A stretch of DNA of 64,000 nt from Pelecanus crispus (GCF_030463565.1 NC_134676.1:498501-562500), one strand, 5' to 3'. Positions 1 through 11,959 are shown, numbered from the stretch's first letter. Notes: generated by a model not told the origin, from the letters alone. Program-made: numbers and translations.

Positions 1-2776
1 CTGCAAAGCCAGAGAAAAGAGAAAGGAGTTCCAGCTCTCTTGCCCACCCCAGCCCCCCAACTTACCTGCACAAAGATTCCCTCAGCTAGAAGGTCTTTCT
101 CAGCAAAGACCTTTTGAAAAATAAGCCATAATTATCTGCATCTCTGCTGAGTTCACTGTGAGTCTGCCATAATATATTGTGGGTGTGAAATTACTGTGAT
201 TTACTGGGGCTTGGACAGCAGAGGATATTGGCTTTGAGAGCCTTTCTCTTGCTGCTGGATTCTGGCTGTGTTTATGGATGACTGAGGTGGCTTGTTTTGC
301 AGCGGTGGCAGAACAATGTCCCTTGTTAGTGTTAATGCTTAGTGGTCTTACAGATGCCTGGTCTGTGCCAGATGTTTTGGATCTGGCCCACTACATCACT
401 CTTTCCAATTCATTATCTGTTCCTTTTGGACAGAAGATAGGACCCAGCCTTATGCTACGGGGCAGCCCAGCCCTCACTCTTCCCCTTCTATCCTTTTCAC
501 AAAGGACCCACAGCCGTTTTCTTTTTTATACAACTAAAAGCTCACTTACCACGTGAACCATGTTCATGTTGCCCCAAACACACAGCAGATATGCATTTGG
601 TCTTGTGATAGGGGCGCACACGGGGTCAGGTGATGAGAGCTGCTTGTTTGCTGTGGCTAGATTTGTGCCGTGTACATGGCAGCTGCAGTTTGGTGACGTG
701 ACGGGTCCATACCAAGTGACAAAACAGGTATGGACTCGTCATCAGGACCCAGCAGAAAGCCTGGTACTGCTTCTACAGAAATGTGTTTGAATGAGCGTCC
801 TGTGTAATGTAGGAAGCATCAGAAGGGAGAAATAACATCAGAATATTTCTGTCCATCCATTCCTGCTTTATCTGGTAGTCAAGATTAAGATTTATTGTTC
901 CTGAAAGCAGAACTGGACCAGGGAAGAGGAGGCCAATGGGTGCAATATACACTGGAAGGGTGATGCCAGGCAAGTGGGACAGCAGTGGATAAGCATCTAG
1001 CACAAGTCTCTCAAAAGAGACTATGTCCTTCAGAACGATGTTAAAGGGATTGGGAGCACAGGTGGTGTTCCCCTCTATCCTCCCAGCTGGAGAAGGGGGT
1101 TTGAGAAAAAGGAGACAAATTGAACAGGTGAAGGACTGGCTGCATAGCTGGTGCCGTGCTCAAGGTCTCAGCTTCCCTTACCACTTGCTTTGTTCCCATG
1201 CTCACATGTCCACTCTCACACTCCCACTTCTCCACCTTCTCTACCATTGACCCTGCTCCTTCCCCTCCCCTGTCACTGTGCCTGATGTTTATTTGGGACA
1301 GCAGGGTTGGAAGAGGAAAAAAAGCACCAAAAAGTCTTTCTTCTTCCTGTAGGTAGTAAGCTTTATCTTCTTCCTTTTGCAAGAGCTGTTCTGCACTAAT
1401 TTATCAGGAGGCTACTGGATACTCTCCATTCAGTCTCACCTTTTATTGCTGTATCAGATACCTGCACAGAGGTATCTGATACAGCAGGCTTCAGAACAGA
1501 TGGTCACAAAAGAAAATTGTGAATGCAAAGAGTGATTAGGATACGTATAAGGTTTAGGAAACCTATTCTGGGTTCCTCTGTGAAGACCTGTTGTTTTATT
1601 GTAATTTGAAGAGCTGAGAATTCTTTTAAAAATATCTAGACTGGAACTCAATTTTAATATACAACATTGTAGTTCTTCCATTAATTTTCAGCAGTACACA
1701 TTGCTAATGAATGTTCCATGGCAATACTCATGGAAGAAAAAAAGGTTTAGGGAATAAAATTAAGTAACTCTTTGAAGATGTTCTGTTGGGAAACACTGTA
1801 TAATAGAATTGGTTGCAAATGGAAACACAGTATAATCTATAAATGATAAATTTCACATATCCATCTATGCTTTCTTCAGGCAGCACTCTACACACCCCAG
1901 CCATAGGAAGCTTCCTATTTGTTATGCATGCCTGGTTACTTAGCACTAGAAGTCAGAGGAAAGGTGGAGTTTGGAACATGCTGATGAATATTAAGGTTAC
2001 CGTTCTCATTGCAAATCAGAGCGCAACATTCTGTGAGCCTAAATCTTGGATTATTCAGTGGGATCTGTAGAGTGTTGGTGTCTTGCTTTCATTAAGCCCT
2101 TTGGAAGTTCCTACAGATGATTCCTATTCCTTAAAATAGTTTTCAGAAGAATTTCTATGAGGAAATTGTGACTCTTCCAAAACAGTAGGTTTGGAATATA
2201 AGACAATGGTGCTCAAATCATACATACAGTTGTGACACAGAAGGGAACAAAGCTGAAAGCACTTGAAACCTGAATAAATGATGTTTCAAGTTAGAGGTAA
2301 TAGCTTTTTATTAGAATTTTGGAAAGTGTTCTGTCTGAAAAATGTCATGAGCATGTCAGTCAATTAATGCTCCAAACGTATGTTTTAATTTGGTGCCTAA
2401 ATAAGAGCCAGAGTTGACTACATCAGCTAATTGGCTTCCATATTCTTTTGTCATGGTCAATCCAACAGGAAAAAGAAAATCCCAAGCTGGCCTTGTTTTT
2501 CAGAAGTAATCACAACCCCACTGATTCCAATGAAATCCACATTCCTAATGCTGACATTACAGTGATGATTCCTTAAGATGACTCATGTGCTTTACAATGG
2601 GAATCTAGAAGTGCATGTAGCACAGTATGTATTTCCCACATATTATGGTGGGTTTGTTAATAAAAGAAAGAGCAGGGTCATCCTGACATACATGTAAAAA
2701 GGTTAGTTATTCCTCAGCATGGTGGGAAAATGTATTGCTACAGTTCGCATACTTTTCTGAATTGATGTCTTGTCTA
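1..2776. other. No gene recognised left of miR-122
   Basis: Apart from the hairpin at 1447-1486, only short random ORFs. A 45-nt segment at 66-110 on the minus strand has splice-like borders (..ttcaaaag and gtaagt) and reads VFAEKDLLAEGIFVQ. In mammals ALPK2 lies on this side in the opposite direction, but nothing here can be assigned to it. Confidence 0.5.
1447..1486. repeat. Perfect 16-bp inverted repeat (hairpin)
   Basis: The arms tgctgtatcagatacc (1447-1462) and ggtatctgatacagca (1471-1486) are exact reverse complements around an 8-nt loop. It lies 1.3 kb beyond miR-122 in the direction of transcription. The stem does not extend into the flanks, so it is shorter than a usual pre-miRNA. 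Function unknown. Confidence 0.95.
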
Positions 2777-2851
2777 CCATTAGCTATTTAGTGTGATAAT
2801 GGCGTTTGATAGACTGGACACAAACACCATTGTCACACTCCACAGCTCTGG
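2777..2851 (-). ncRNA. MIR122: microRNA miR-122 precursor hairpin
   Basis: On the minus strand 2821-2842 matches the 22-nt mature miR-122-5p as I know it (begins TGGAGTGTGACAATGG), with seed GGAGTGT. The 3' arm at 2785-2806 (begins AACGCCATTATCACAC) matches miR-122-3p. The arms fold around a loop of about 15 nt, and flanking bases CCAGAGCTG / AGCTAATGG extend the stem as in the mammalian precursor. miR-122 is the dominant vertebrate liver microRNA, acting on lipid and cationic amino-acid transporter mRNAs. Its position downstream of NEDD4L on the same strand fits the synteny I know from human chromosome 18. Confidence 0.97.
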
Positions 2852-4910
2852 TAGTAGTAGATCATTAGTCCATGGAAGAAGTAATATGCACACATGGCAG
2901 ATGTCAGCATGGGGGCTTCAAAGATCTGCAAAACACAGAGAAAAGACCATGTTTATGCATATTTATATGTGGTACATCAGGATTCTTGCCAAGGAAGTGG
3001 GAGACAGGATTCAGAACTTCTTTTGAGGTGAATAATTTTTCTCAGCTAGCTGTAGTCATCTAAAAGCTAAGTAGCTTTAAGTGTGCCTTTACAGGCAAAG
3101 GAGATGGACAGGCACCTTGAGAAAGTAACTGGTCCTGTCCTAAGGGACAAATTTGTGAAGGGAGGGATGAATCATTCTCTGCGAGGACCTGTGTCTTTCT
3201 TTTATTGATGGAGACAGCTCAGAATAAGCACCTGACTTTTACAGAGCTGTTACATCTGAGGAATCATGATACTAAAGATTATATTTGTTTTCCATACACT
3301 TGCTTTTGCCAGCATTTTAGAGCTAGCCCACTTACAAGACAGCAAGTTGCTCTGTACTCCTAGTCTCACTTCACCTGTTTTATTCAATGCAAGTTCTTCT
3401 ATGACATGCCAACACCTATGCAACAGTGAATTAAGCAGCGTAAATAACAGACACGACAGTGGTGTTCCATTTCTTCCCAGGACAGTTTTTTCGGTTTGAT
3501 AGGACAGAGTGTATTTCTGTGTTTGTTTAGCTTGCAAGTCTAATAACATTTCTGCACATCCTCAGTCAGTATAAAAATATCCCATAAAAGATCTTGTTTG
3601 TCAGGAGCGGACTAAGAGCGCACAAAGAGTAACTGAGAGTCACGTGATGCACAGTGATTGTAAAGCCATGCAAATTCAGTTATGTGTCATCATCACATCT
3701 AAATACTGCAGAGAAGCAGAGAAAACAGAGAAAGAGGCACAGGGAAGGGAGGAGATTAGAAACCAGAGCTTGAGTGAATAGTAGTAGCCTTTGTATCTTA
3801 CTCTTCCTGAAAACTTGAACTTTCTGACTCAAAAAAGAATGCTGTATGGACTGGTTAGAAGCAACATGGGAGGGGATGGAGTTGTCTTTTTGTGCCAAGA
3901 GATGAGGACAGAAGTTCCTGCTCTAATGCTTTTAAAATATCGGTCTCATGTTTTTTAAGCCCAGTAAATGCATTCCCATTTTTACATATTCAGGAGCATT
4001 TGCTACCCATTTGTAATAAAACTAGACTGTCCAATAGTCTTCTGGATCTGGTTGCATTTTAGCAAAAGACTGTTAAGCAAGTTAAAGCATTCAAAAGACA
4101 GACTCTCAGATCTCTGGAGAACTACTCCTATGGGCTTAGTCTTCCCATCAGTCTCATTTTTCATCTTGCCTAATTCACTGCCCCAGTGATGTATCACTCC
4201 CACACATTAATAGTATTAATGCTTCTGCTTTATTCTCAGTCTGCTGTCAGCACTCCTATCATGCATTCCAGATGAGAAACGAGAGAGAGCGGCACAAATC
4301 TCTATCATCAGCTGTTTGTAAAATCTAAACGTTTGAGGTATGTACACTGAATGTGGTACAGCTATGGAGGAAAATCACATTTCTGTACTTGTTGAGACCA
4401 AGTGGTTGCCATTTTAAATACCAGCTTTTTAAGTAGGAGAGGCAGTCCCTAGCTTGAATCAGGGCATGCTACAATCTGTGAGAAGTGCAGCTCTGCATGC
4501 CCCAAAATAAGAGATTTTGTATAGGCAACTACCACTAGGTCAGCTGAAGCACTGGAGCTTGTGGGGAGTAGAACACGGCTCTCTGAAGGAAATCATCCAG
4601 AAAAGAATCTGCTCTCCAGATGAGATGCTGGTTGAGGGCTACTGCAGAAACAGCAGCCCTGGTTTGAGAGAGTGGCACGAGCTGTAACAGGAAATGATTA
4701 AGGATAAGGGCACAGGGCTCCCAAATACAGATATTCATATGCAGATCATCAGGTAGGGAAATACAGCTCACTATTCTACAGCATTAAAAGCTGAAGTGCC
4801 AGCAGAGACACTAACACACACAGACTAGCTGGCTGCCTGCATGTACTGAATACACCTGAACCACCAGCACACTGCTCAGTTTAACAAGTTATTTCCTCTG
4901 CAATCCTCAC

Positions 4911-4952
4911 CTTTTGATCCAACTTTGTGTCTTTTCTGGATCTTTTCCTTAA
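4911..4952 (-). other. Candidate 42-nt micro-exon
   Basis: Acceptor ..ctagattacag (weak tract), donor gtgagg. In the phase inherited from the preceding candidate it reads (V)KEKIQKRHKVGSK, strongly basic and open. Length is a multiple of three. Confidence 0.2.
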
Positions 4953-5678
4953 CTGTAATCTAGTTCAACCAGTGTTGATCGGTCAGTGCAGACTCACTGG
5001 GGCTCTGGACCAATTTAATTACTGATTTGCAAGTACATGTAATCAAACCTTGGTGAAAGCATGAACTGGCAGCATGAGCCGAGTTCTGAGTGGCCCCTGG
5101 CTGGTAATTAGAGAAATGAACCTTCACTGGCTGGTTACCAGGTCAGACGGTTTTGTTTTTCAAATGTGATTACTACAACTGCTCTGTCATTCCCATCCTT
5201 GTCAAGGAAGCAAGCCCATAAATGCTTGGGCAGGGCTGAAACTTTTCCAAGTGCTTTTCATCTTTCACTGATTTTGTCTGTGTTTTGAGTCTGTACATGC
5301 TGTAGTGGGAAAGAGTTGTGCATTTGAATGAATACACAGAACTGTCAGGCAGATTTGCAGATCCACAGGTCGGGCCACTGTGCAATCACAGCTACGAAGG
5401 ACACATCTCTAAAAGAAGGAAAGGAGCTGCAGCACATCCTGTGCATCAAAAGGGCACTGAGTTTTTTGAATTAATGATGGTAAATACACAGTCACACCCA
5501 GGACATAATCTGTCTAGTCAGGATGCAGCTTGCAGTTGTAGACCTGAGGTCCACAAGGCTAGTTTTAATAAATGTGCCTATGCTCTAGCTGGTGATAATG
5601 AGAAATGAATGCCAAAGGAACATAAATACTGTACATTCCTTTCTAATTCATCACAAATTAGTGTTTTTTCTCCCTTAC

Positions 5679-5711
5679 CTTTCCTCATACACATTTGACT
5701 TGGCTTTCTCG
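5679..5711 (-). other. Candidate 33-nt micro-exon
   Basis: Strong acceptor (ttcttgtctgctgcag) and donor gtaagg. The length is a multiple of three and the inherited phase is open: (A)RKPSQMCMRK. It is too short to be convincing alone and is noted because its phase fits the exon before it. Confidence 0.22.
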
Positions 5712-6564
5712 CTGCAGCAGACAAGAAAGTTCAGGCAAGATCCTACTCTAATTAAGCTCTCTGAGGAAAAGTCTGACAATCGCTGGCAGATGCAGTGCAA
5801 AGAGCAGCAGAGCCCTGGCAGAAGTGCCTCTAGACGTCACTGTGAAATGCATGTGATGGTAGGTAGCCAGGCAAATGATGCAGCTGCAAGCAGGCAGTTT
5901 TATAGTTACACAAGTACACGGAAGCTTCCAGCAATTCAACAGGAATATTTCCAAGACAAAAGGTATGAAAGAAAAAGAAATGGCCACTAGTTTTTAGTAC
6001 TGCAGTGGAGGAAAAAACCCTGAAACAATGGGAAAGTTACTGGACAGTACAGGGTGAAAGCAAAGTATAAACATCAGAGGAAAAAAACCCCTGCTTTTTG
6101 CTTCTCTTCTGCTAGACATTTGTGTAAAGAATGTTATTAGAATGTTCCTGTTGAGAAGATCATTGTGAAGAACAAGAGGGTTGTTCAAGAAGTATCTGAA
6201 TATGGATCACAGAACCTGTCCTTTTTGCATATCCGGACTTGGAGGCATTCCTGTAACCCTCGTGAAGTCTAACCACCCTTACTGTCAGCTTCCCCGCCAC
6301 CCCTTTTTTTTAAACAATAAACATTTAGGGTGTCTTGCTGACTGACACTAATAAAAGCCTAATCTCTGTAAAAGCATAGGCAGAGGTCACTACGTAAAAG
6401 ACGTTAAATCCTGTTAAATTACACAGACAGGCCACAGGCATTTGCAGATATTTTGGTATGCTGAAGTGCTTAGTATTCAAAATTCACTTACACAATTTTA
6501 TTTTTGTTAGTACATTTTAGCATTTCCTTTTCCTCACATGAATCAAGCTCAGGAAGGCACTTAC

Positions 6565-6759
6565 CATCTGACACAACTGCCAAATGATCCTCTGGTGTGT
6601 CATTAGGGCTTGTCAGATTCTCTTGCATGACATTTTGCTGAATATCACTGTATTCGGATTTTTGGAGGTCTTGGTTTTCTTTTATGAGTTCCCAGCAGTG
6701 GTCAGCTGTTGAAAGCCTCTGTTTCCAGTGGACACCTTTCTCTCGCCCTTTATGGGATC
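6565..6759 (-). CDS. Candidate coding exon, unknown protein (195 nt)
   Basis: Acceptor ..aaaacctcag with a modest pyrimidine tract, donor gtaagt. The frame continued from the 8322-8431 exon stays open for 64 codons, including GREKGVHWKQRLSTADHCWE and a polar acidic tail NDTPEDHLAVVSD. At 195 nt, an open frame in exactly the inherited phase is unlikely though not impossible by chance. It ends one base into a codon. No known family recognised. Confidence 0.45.
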
Positions 6760-8005
6760 CTGAGGTTTTAAAGTAAACAATTCATTCTCTTTCTGATAAG
6801 TCATATTAAAATATTGATCTGGGGGAGGGAGATGGCCCTCACTGCACAGAGCCAGAGTCACCTTTAGTCAAACAGACTAAGGAGTGGAAAAAAAGCTCTG
6901 AAATCTCAGTTTTCTCTGTCCCTTCAGAGAGAGCATATGTGGGTAGGGAAAAATGCAAAATACGTTTTTTTTTTCAGATGCCTGTTTTGCTTAACCCTGA
7001 GATGAAGAGTGTTTACTCTGTCTTCATATTAATTGCTTACTGCATCCAGTGAGACTGATTTCATCGATTACGAAAAACTCCAGAATTTATAATTCTCAGG
7101 GATTTAATGACACATTTTTATAAACTTAGTTGTAAAAGCAATGTTAGTTGCCTAATGTAGATGATCCGACTGCTTCACTGTACTATTTTCCAGTTTTGTT
7201 AAAGATTTTAGCTAGCACAAAGCACAAATTAATAATGCTAACAGGTGACATTTAGTAGGGAAGCAGAGAATTAAATGAGACAGGAAAAGAAAAAGAGCAC
7301 GCGTCTGAGTTTTAGCTTTCATGTTATGTGCTATATGACAGGGTATTGGAGAAACATAGTGAAATGAGGAGTTTTGTAACAACACAATCCTAGACACTTG
7401 CTTTTAGGTTAGAAGTGCCAGTAATCTGTGCCACCTAACTGCAGGTGCTGTACAAGGGACACCATGGCTACGTGTCAATCTCAGCTGGCTACGCAGCCCC
7501 TCGGATGCACTGATACAGTCTCACTTTTTGTCCTTATAAAGACATTAACAGGAAGATGACTGGGAATTTCTGGAGTGAATCACCCTCTGGCTGATCACTA
7601 AAAGTCAGACAAAACCAGGATCTGCTGAAGTCAAAAGAAACATTTCTGCTAACTTCTGAAAGATCAGGATAGCATCTACAGCATTATATGTGTGCATATT
7701 CCTTGTGTATGCAGATGTCTTGTGCAGTGGGGCCCGACTGTGCCATGATTGTTTCTACTAATAGACCTCTTGTAATATTAGGAAAAATATACCCCCAGTT
7801 ACAGCTATTTTCTTTGTTTAGAGTCCCAGTGGCTAGGGCTTTTCGATGGTGTTCTCAACCTTTGTGTTACGTTCTACTCCTGGTCTATTTAGAAAACCCT
7901 CCTGAAGCAGGGACGGCTTTTCATTTGGTCTTGATCTGCTTGTTTTTTCGTGAAGAGTGTCTCATTTGGGTCTTGTATGTGCACACAGTGTAAAGATGAC
8001 AGAAC

Positions 8006-8052
8006 TACTGCTGCTACTACTACTACCACCACTACTACTAGCAGTAGTAGCT
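8006..8052. repeat. Trinucleotide repeat (CTA/CTG/CCA)n with inverted end
   Basis: ctgctgctactactactacc then accactactactagcagtag. A short imperfect triplet repeat whose right end (agcagtagtag) is complementary to its left end, so it can fold. Confidence 0.85.
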
Positions 8053-8321
8053 CATAGTGTGCCCATAATAGTAGAACAAGGTTTGGGGAAAATATTTATT
8101 TAAAAAATACCTGTACAATTATACTAGAATCCTGTGTGCAAACTCCATATGCCTTTCTGAAAATATGGATATGCATTTTAAATCTACAGAAGGTATCTGA
8201 CAATTTGCTTAATTGGGCAAAAGACCTCAAATAAAAACAACCCCAAAATGCCACGTTGTCCAAAACCAGCAGAGAAAGACTAAAATGTGCTGCTTTTACT
8301 CACAGAGGAAACACCACTTAC

Positions 8322-8431
8322 TTGGTATTCCTGGGGTTGTGTTTCTGGGAAGAAAGCTGTTTTCCTCAAAATGGTGATCTGCAATTGTAAGTGAAGTACT
8401 GCCCATTGCACATGGAGCCACTGGTGAGAGT
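8322..8431 (-). CDS. Candidate coding exon, unknown protein (110 nt)
   Basis: Acceptor ..atgctgtttcag and donor gtaagt are both strong. One frame is open, from the second base: LSPVAPCAMGSTSLTIADHH followed by FEENSFLPRNTTPGIP. It ends with one base that joins the next exon (6759 downwards) to give Arg with no frame break. It lies 5.5 kb upstream of miR-122 on the same strand. The peptide looks polar and unstructured; I recognise no domain. It could be a non-coding exon that is open by chance. Confidence 0.45.
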
Positions 8432-8689
8432 CTGAAACAGCATTGCAACATTCATTACTGTTGCAGACTGGTTTGGGTCCAATTCTTTGAAATTAAATGC
8501 CAAATTATGTGGAAATTCCTGAAAAAAAAAAGGAACCGGTTTGTTTAAGTGTTAGTAAAGGTGACACAAGGACAAATAATGCAATACACATTGCACATTC
8601 ATGTGAGGGCCAAATTCTTCCCTTGAAAATATGTACATATGACCCCAAGCAAAACTATCTAACTTTGAAGTTCAATCTAACTTTGAAGT

Positions 8690-8765
8690 TGGCACTGCTC
8701 AGAGCAGAGGACTGAGTCCTGTGACATACAAAGGTCCCTTCCAACCTAAATTGTTCTGTAATTCC
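8690..8765 (+). mobile_element. Short CR1 3'-end fragment
   Basis: ggactgagtcctgtgacata followed by aaaggtcccttccaacctaa and attgttctgtaattcc resembles the CR1 terminal sequence in plus orientation. It is only about 75 bp and decayed. It is preceded by an 18-bp direct repeat (atctaactttgaagtt twice, about 8659-8690). Confidence 0.6.
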
Positions 8766-11583
8766 ATTTTATGTGCATAGCTCCTGTTGACTAAGGTGTC
8801 ACTATACAAAGGAAAAAATTTCATCCATACAAGAGTTCTTTCCTACCATTTTTCTTACATAAAATGTGGAGGATATGAAGAGTGAAATAGAAATCTGAGG
8901 AATGGAGTCTTTTCCATGTGGAAAGAGTGAAAGACCAACGCCAAAGTTGAAGGAATAATAACTTACCACAGGGGCAAAAATAACGCTATGTTAGGAAGAA
9001 GTTTTTCACACTGGGAAGACTGAACAAACAATAAGAAGCTATGGTTTGGCTCTGCAATACCTTAATTCTTCAACTGAGGTTCTTCACTTAAGAACAACAA
9101 TTTTGGCAAAAGAGTTGTTAAATATACTGTGCATGAAGATCTCACTAGTGTATTAGATTTGTTTTATTCTGTTTCGAAATTCTCTGGGCCTAGAAGGGTT
9201 TGTGAGTGGTCTGAATCCCTTTGGAAGAATAAACCTTCTTTGCAGGTGGTTAATTTTGATCATAAATACATTACATGTTCAATAAAGCTCATTTAGAAAG
9301 CCTGTTTGAAAAGGCTTAAAAAACACAAGTACTTTGTTTATTTAGAGTAGATTTCAAAAGGCACCTTCACCATTCAGTTCAAACTGAAGACTTTCAAATC
9401 GGGGTTCACTTACATGACATAAAAAAGGCTCACCTGAATCAGTTCTCATTCTTTGTTTTCCTCTACACTTTAAATCAGAATAGTATGAACTTTATATGAA
9501 AAGAAAAATAACACAGAGAAGGATCATTGTGCACATGTAGAGTAAGCGGGGAGAAGCGAGTGGACTGGGAAGAGCTTTCTCTTCCTCTTTTGGATGGCCT
9601 CAGACCTTGTGTTATCCAGCTAATTTATCACAAACCTCAGGTTAAAGTCAGTTGCAGTTTTGAGAGAGATGGGGAACTAGGCACTCAGCTGAGGAGGGAG
9701 TTAGAGCAAAAGATTTTGATCTGAAAAACCGGATGCTATAAGGTACAGAGGTTTAAAAAGGAAGTACTGAGGCAACAGTGCAGGGAGATCCCAATTCTGC
9801 AGTCTTCTGGAACCCTGATATTTAACAGTTTTCCTTCCTTAGATTCCAGCCTTGGAACTGTTGCACTAATGGCCATTCATGTAGGAGAACTTGAGTTGTA
9901 TCTTTATGGCTTTACTCCAGCCCTATCTTTAATGAGCATATAATCAATGCTCTTAAACTGATTTGGGGTTGGGTATTTCATCTATGGAAAAATCCTGTTA
10001 TTATCCACCAGCTGTGGGCATGGCTTACTTGGTTTAAAACTTTCAGACAAATCTGGGTCAAAGATTTAGGCTGGATCCTTTTATGGAGAAAACTGACACA
10101 TATCCAACAATGTAACTGAACTTATCCCTTTGCTATGACCTATTAATTTCAGTGAATCTATGCTGACTTACATCTGTTTAGGATATGACCATATAATTTT
10201 TGAGAGGAAATTGCTACAGGAATTCTTGGGCTCAAAGTGGGCAAAGCTGGTATTTATCTGTTTATCCCAGATTACTACAGGATTCAAGGAGCATCAACCT
10301 TCACCAGCGTTAAAGGAAGCACATTTACCAGCGCTAGTACCACAATATTATAGACGAAGGTGAGGCATATGTAGTGCTGGGACAACTTAGATCACAGAAG
10401 GGAGAATGTTATGACCCTTGCAAGTCAATGGCTAGGGGTTAAAGATTACCTGTTCTGGTCATGCTGTCTACTAGATAGAGAAAGATTAACTTAGAGCAGT
10501 ATAAAGTAGAGCAAAGGTGTTTAACCTGGAAACCATGATCTCTTCTGATTTCTACTGGGGCTCAGTAAACGAAATTGATTTGGGTTTCCCAATCATCGAA
10601 CTCGTTACATCAGTTCTAGATCATCCTGGCATTCCCCATAACGATTCCCCATCTGACACATCTGACACAGAGAATTCAGGTTGAGGATTATCTTCACAAA
10701 CAATGTACCGTCCATGAAATTTCTGTTTCCCAGCAAAACAGTTGTGGATAGTATTTAGGCAATTTTGATGTAAGCAGATGGCTAACAGATAAAACTTATG
10801 TTTATTTACCTGTCCCTAGGGGGGAACTCCCCACCCCCCAAGAAAACTACTCCCTCTGCAAACACTGTTATTTGGCTCCTTAGCTCTAAGTCTTTTGCCC
10901 AGGTCAGCTATACTGCTTACATTACCCTGAGAAATCAACTGTCCGTCAGCGGTTATCAAAGGCACAGAACTTCCTTTTTCCTGTCAACCACTGCTGCAGC
11001 CTACACGTTTCAGACAAAGCATTAATCCTATAAATCACAAACCACAGCAAGATAAACTACTTAGTAATGGACATTCACAAAGAATGTAAGATTTTTGTAA
11101 CTTCCCTCCTTCCTACGTTTTACCAGGAGGTCGATAGGCCTCCCTCTCCACGTACAGCCGGCTGCGCGCACCGAGTGGCACGACCATAAGCCTGCCCTGC
11201 CCACACGTTATATACAGTATTTTTCTGAATTGGGGTCAGTGAATATCAGTTCACTACGCTGCTGTATAGTGATTTCTTTTTGTCTGGCAGCCACTAAATG
11301 CATGGAATTTAGTCAATATGCCATAAGTTATTCTCTGATCAGAGAAACATGTATCGCAACCTCTCTCTTGTCCGTGAATGCGGTCTTTCCATACCACGTT
11401 TGGTACTGACATGCTACGCATGTGGGATACAGAAAGTTTAATCTTAAAACAGTAAAGAAAGGTTAGTCATTTCAAGGCTATTGCCCTAAATCATTTTGGA
11501 GTCCAAGTCCCGGTAGGATTATTATCTTCAGGAATTGCCATGTTAAATCAAACCTTTGCTCAGCGGTGGCCTGTGCCACCTAC

Positions 11584-11631
11584 CTCAGAAAAGGCAAAAA
11601 AACCCACTCAGCATTTGCTGCCTCCTCTGGT
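11584..11631 (-). other. Candidate 48-nt upstream exon
   Basis: Acceptor ..attgatctgtag, donor gtaggt. In the phase needed to join the 8322-8431 exon it is open: PEEAANAEWVFLPFL. An alternative joining micro-exon is 10450-10470 (acceptor ..tctttctctatctag, donor gtaatc), also phase-compatible. Confidence 0.18.
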
Positions 11632-11734
11632 CTACAGATCAATTTAATATCTGACTAACTTCTGCTCATAGGTGTTCAAGTGTCATGTATGTGCACCATA
11701 GCTTTACATGCAGCACTGGCGTCCAGAGCTTTAC

Positions 11735-11802
11735 CTGCAGGATTTACCTCGCACCGCAGCCACGATGCCGTCAGTACGCCGCAGTGGATTTGAGGTGAGC
11801 AT
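11735..11802 (-). other. Candidate first coding exon with ATG
   Basis: ATG at 11800-11802 on the minus strand, with an in-frame stop (TAG) two codons upstream. It is open for 22 codons (MLTSNPLRRTDGIVAAVRGK then SC) to a donor gtaaag in the phase that joins the 11584-11631 candidate. It lies next to the CpG-rich block at 12 kb, a natural promoter position for a leftward gene. The Kozak context is weak and support is positional only. Confidence 0.18.
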
Positions 11803-11959
11803 CCGCTACCTTTTCTTTAATGCCGCGTAAGCTGCACATAGAGCAGACAGAGCACAACATGAAGGCCTTTGACGGAGGTGATGATAAGCCAACTTTATTT
11901 TTTTATATTTGCCAGTCAAAAAACTGTTCAAATCCTCTTCTCAGAACTTAAGAGACTTT

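Larger units (their letters stand above)
2777..11802 (-). ncRNA. Candidate spliced host transcript of miR-122 (may be coding upstream)
   Basis: Between the CpG-rich block at 12 kb and miR-122 the minus strand holds a series of exon-like segments. The pair 8322-8431 and 6565-6759 is the best. Weaker ones lie at 11735-11802, 11584-11631, 10450-10470, 5679-5711, 4911-4952 and 3375-3398. The chain 11735-11802 / 11584-11631 / 8322-8431 / 6565-6759 / 5679-5711 / 4911-4952 stays in one open frame from an ATG. The mammalian miR-122 primary transcript (hcr in woodchuck) is described as non-coding. I chose the segments by eye for splice signals and phase, so part of the chain may be chance. No protein family is recognised. 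Confidence 0.35.

Noticed and set aside
1..2776. 3' end of ALPK2, the expected neighbour, on the plus strand
   Set aside because: No alpha-kinase motif or splice-bounded open exon is visible on the plus strand here.
3375..3398. 24-nt micro-exon (EELALNKTG) between 4911 and miR-122
   Set aside because: Phase fits but the acceptor has almost no pyrimidine tract and the segment is too short to support.
8960..9010. CR1-like words (ttaggaagaagtttttcaca)
   Set aside because: Only about 20 bases resemble CR1; no further match on either side.
9430..9470. Minus-strand donor gtgagc with short upstream segment as an exon joining 8322-8431
   Set aside because: The phase needed to join the next exon has a stop (TGA).
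11772..11794. Plus-strand first exon ATGCCGTCAGTACGCCGC.. ending at a gtgagc donor
   Set aside because: Only ten codons, and no phase-compatible second exon was found to the right; left as chance.
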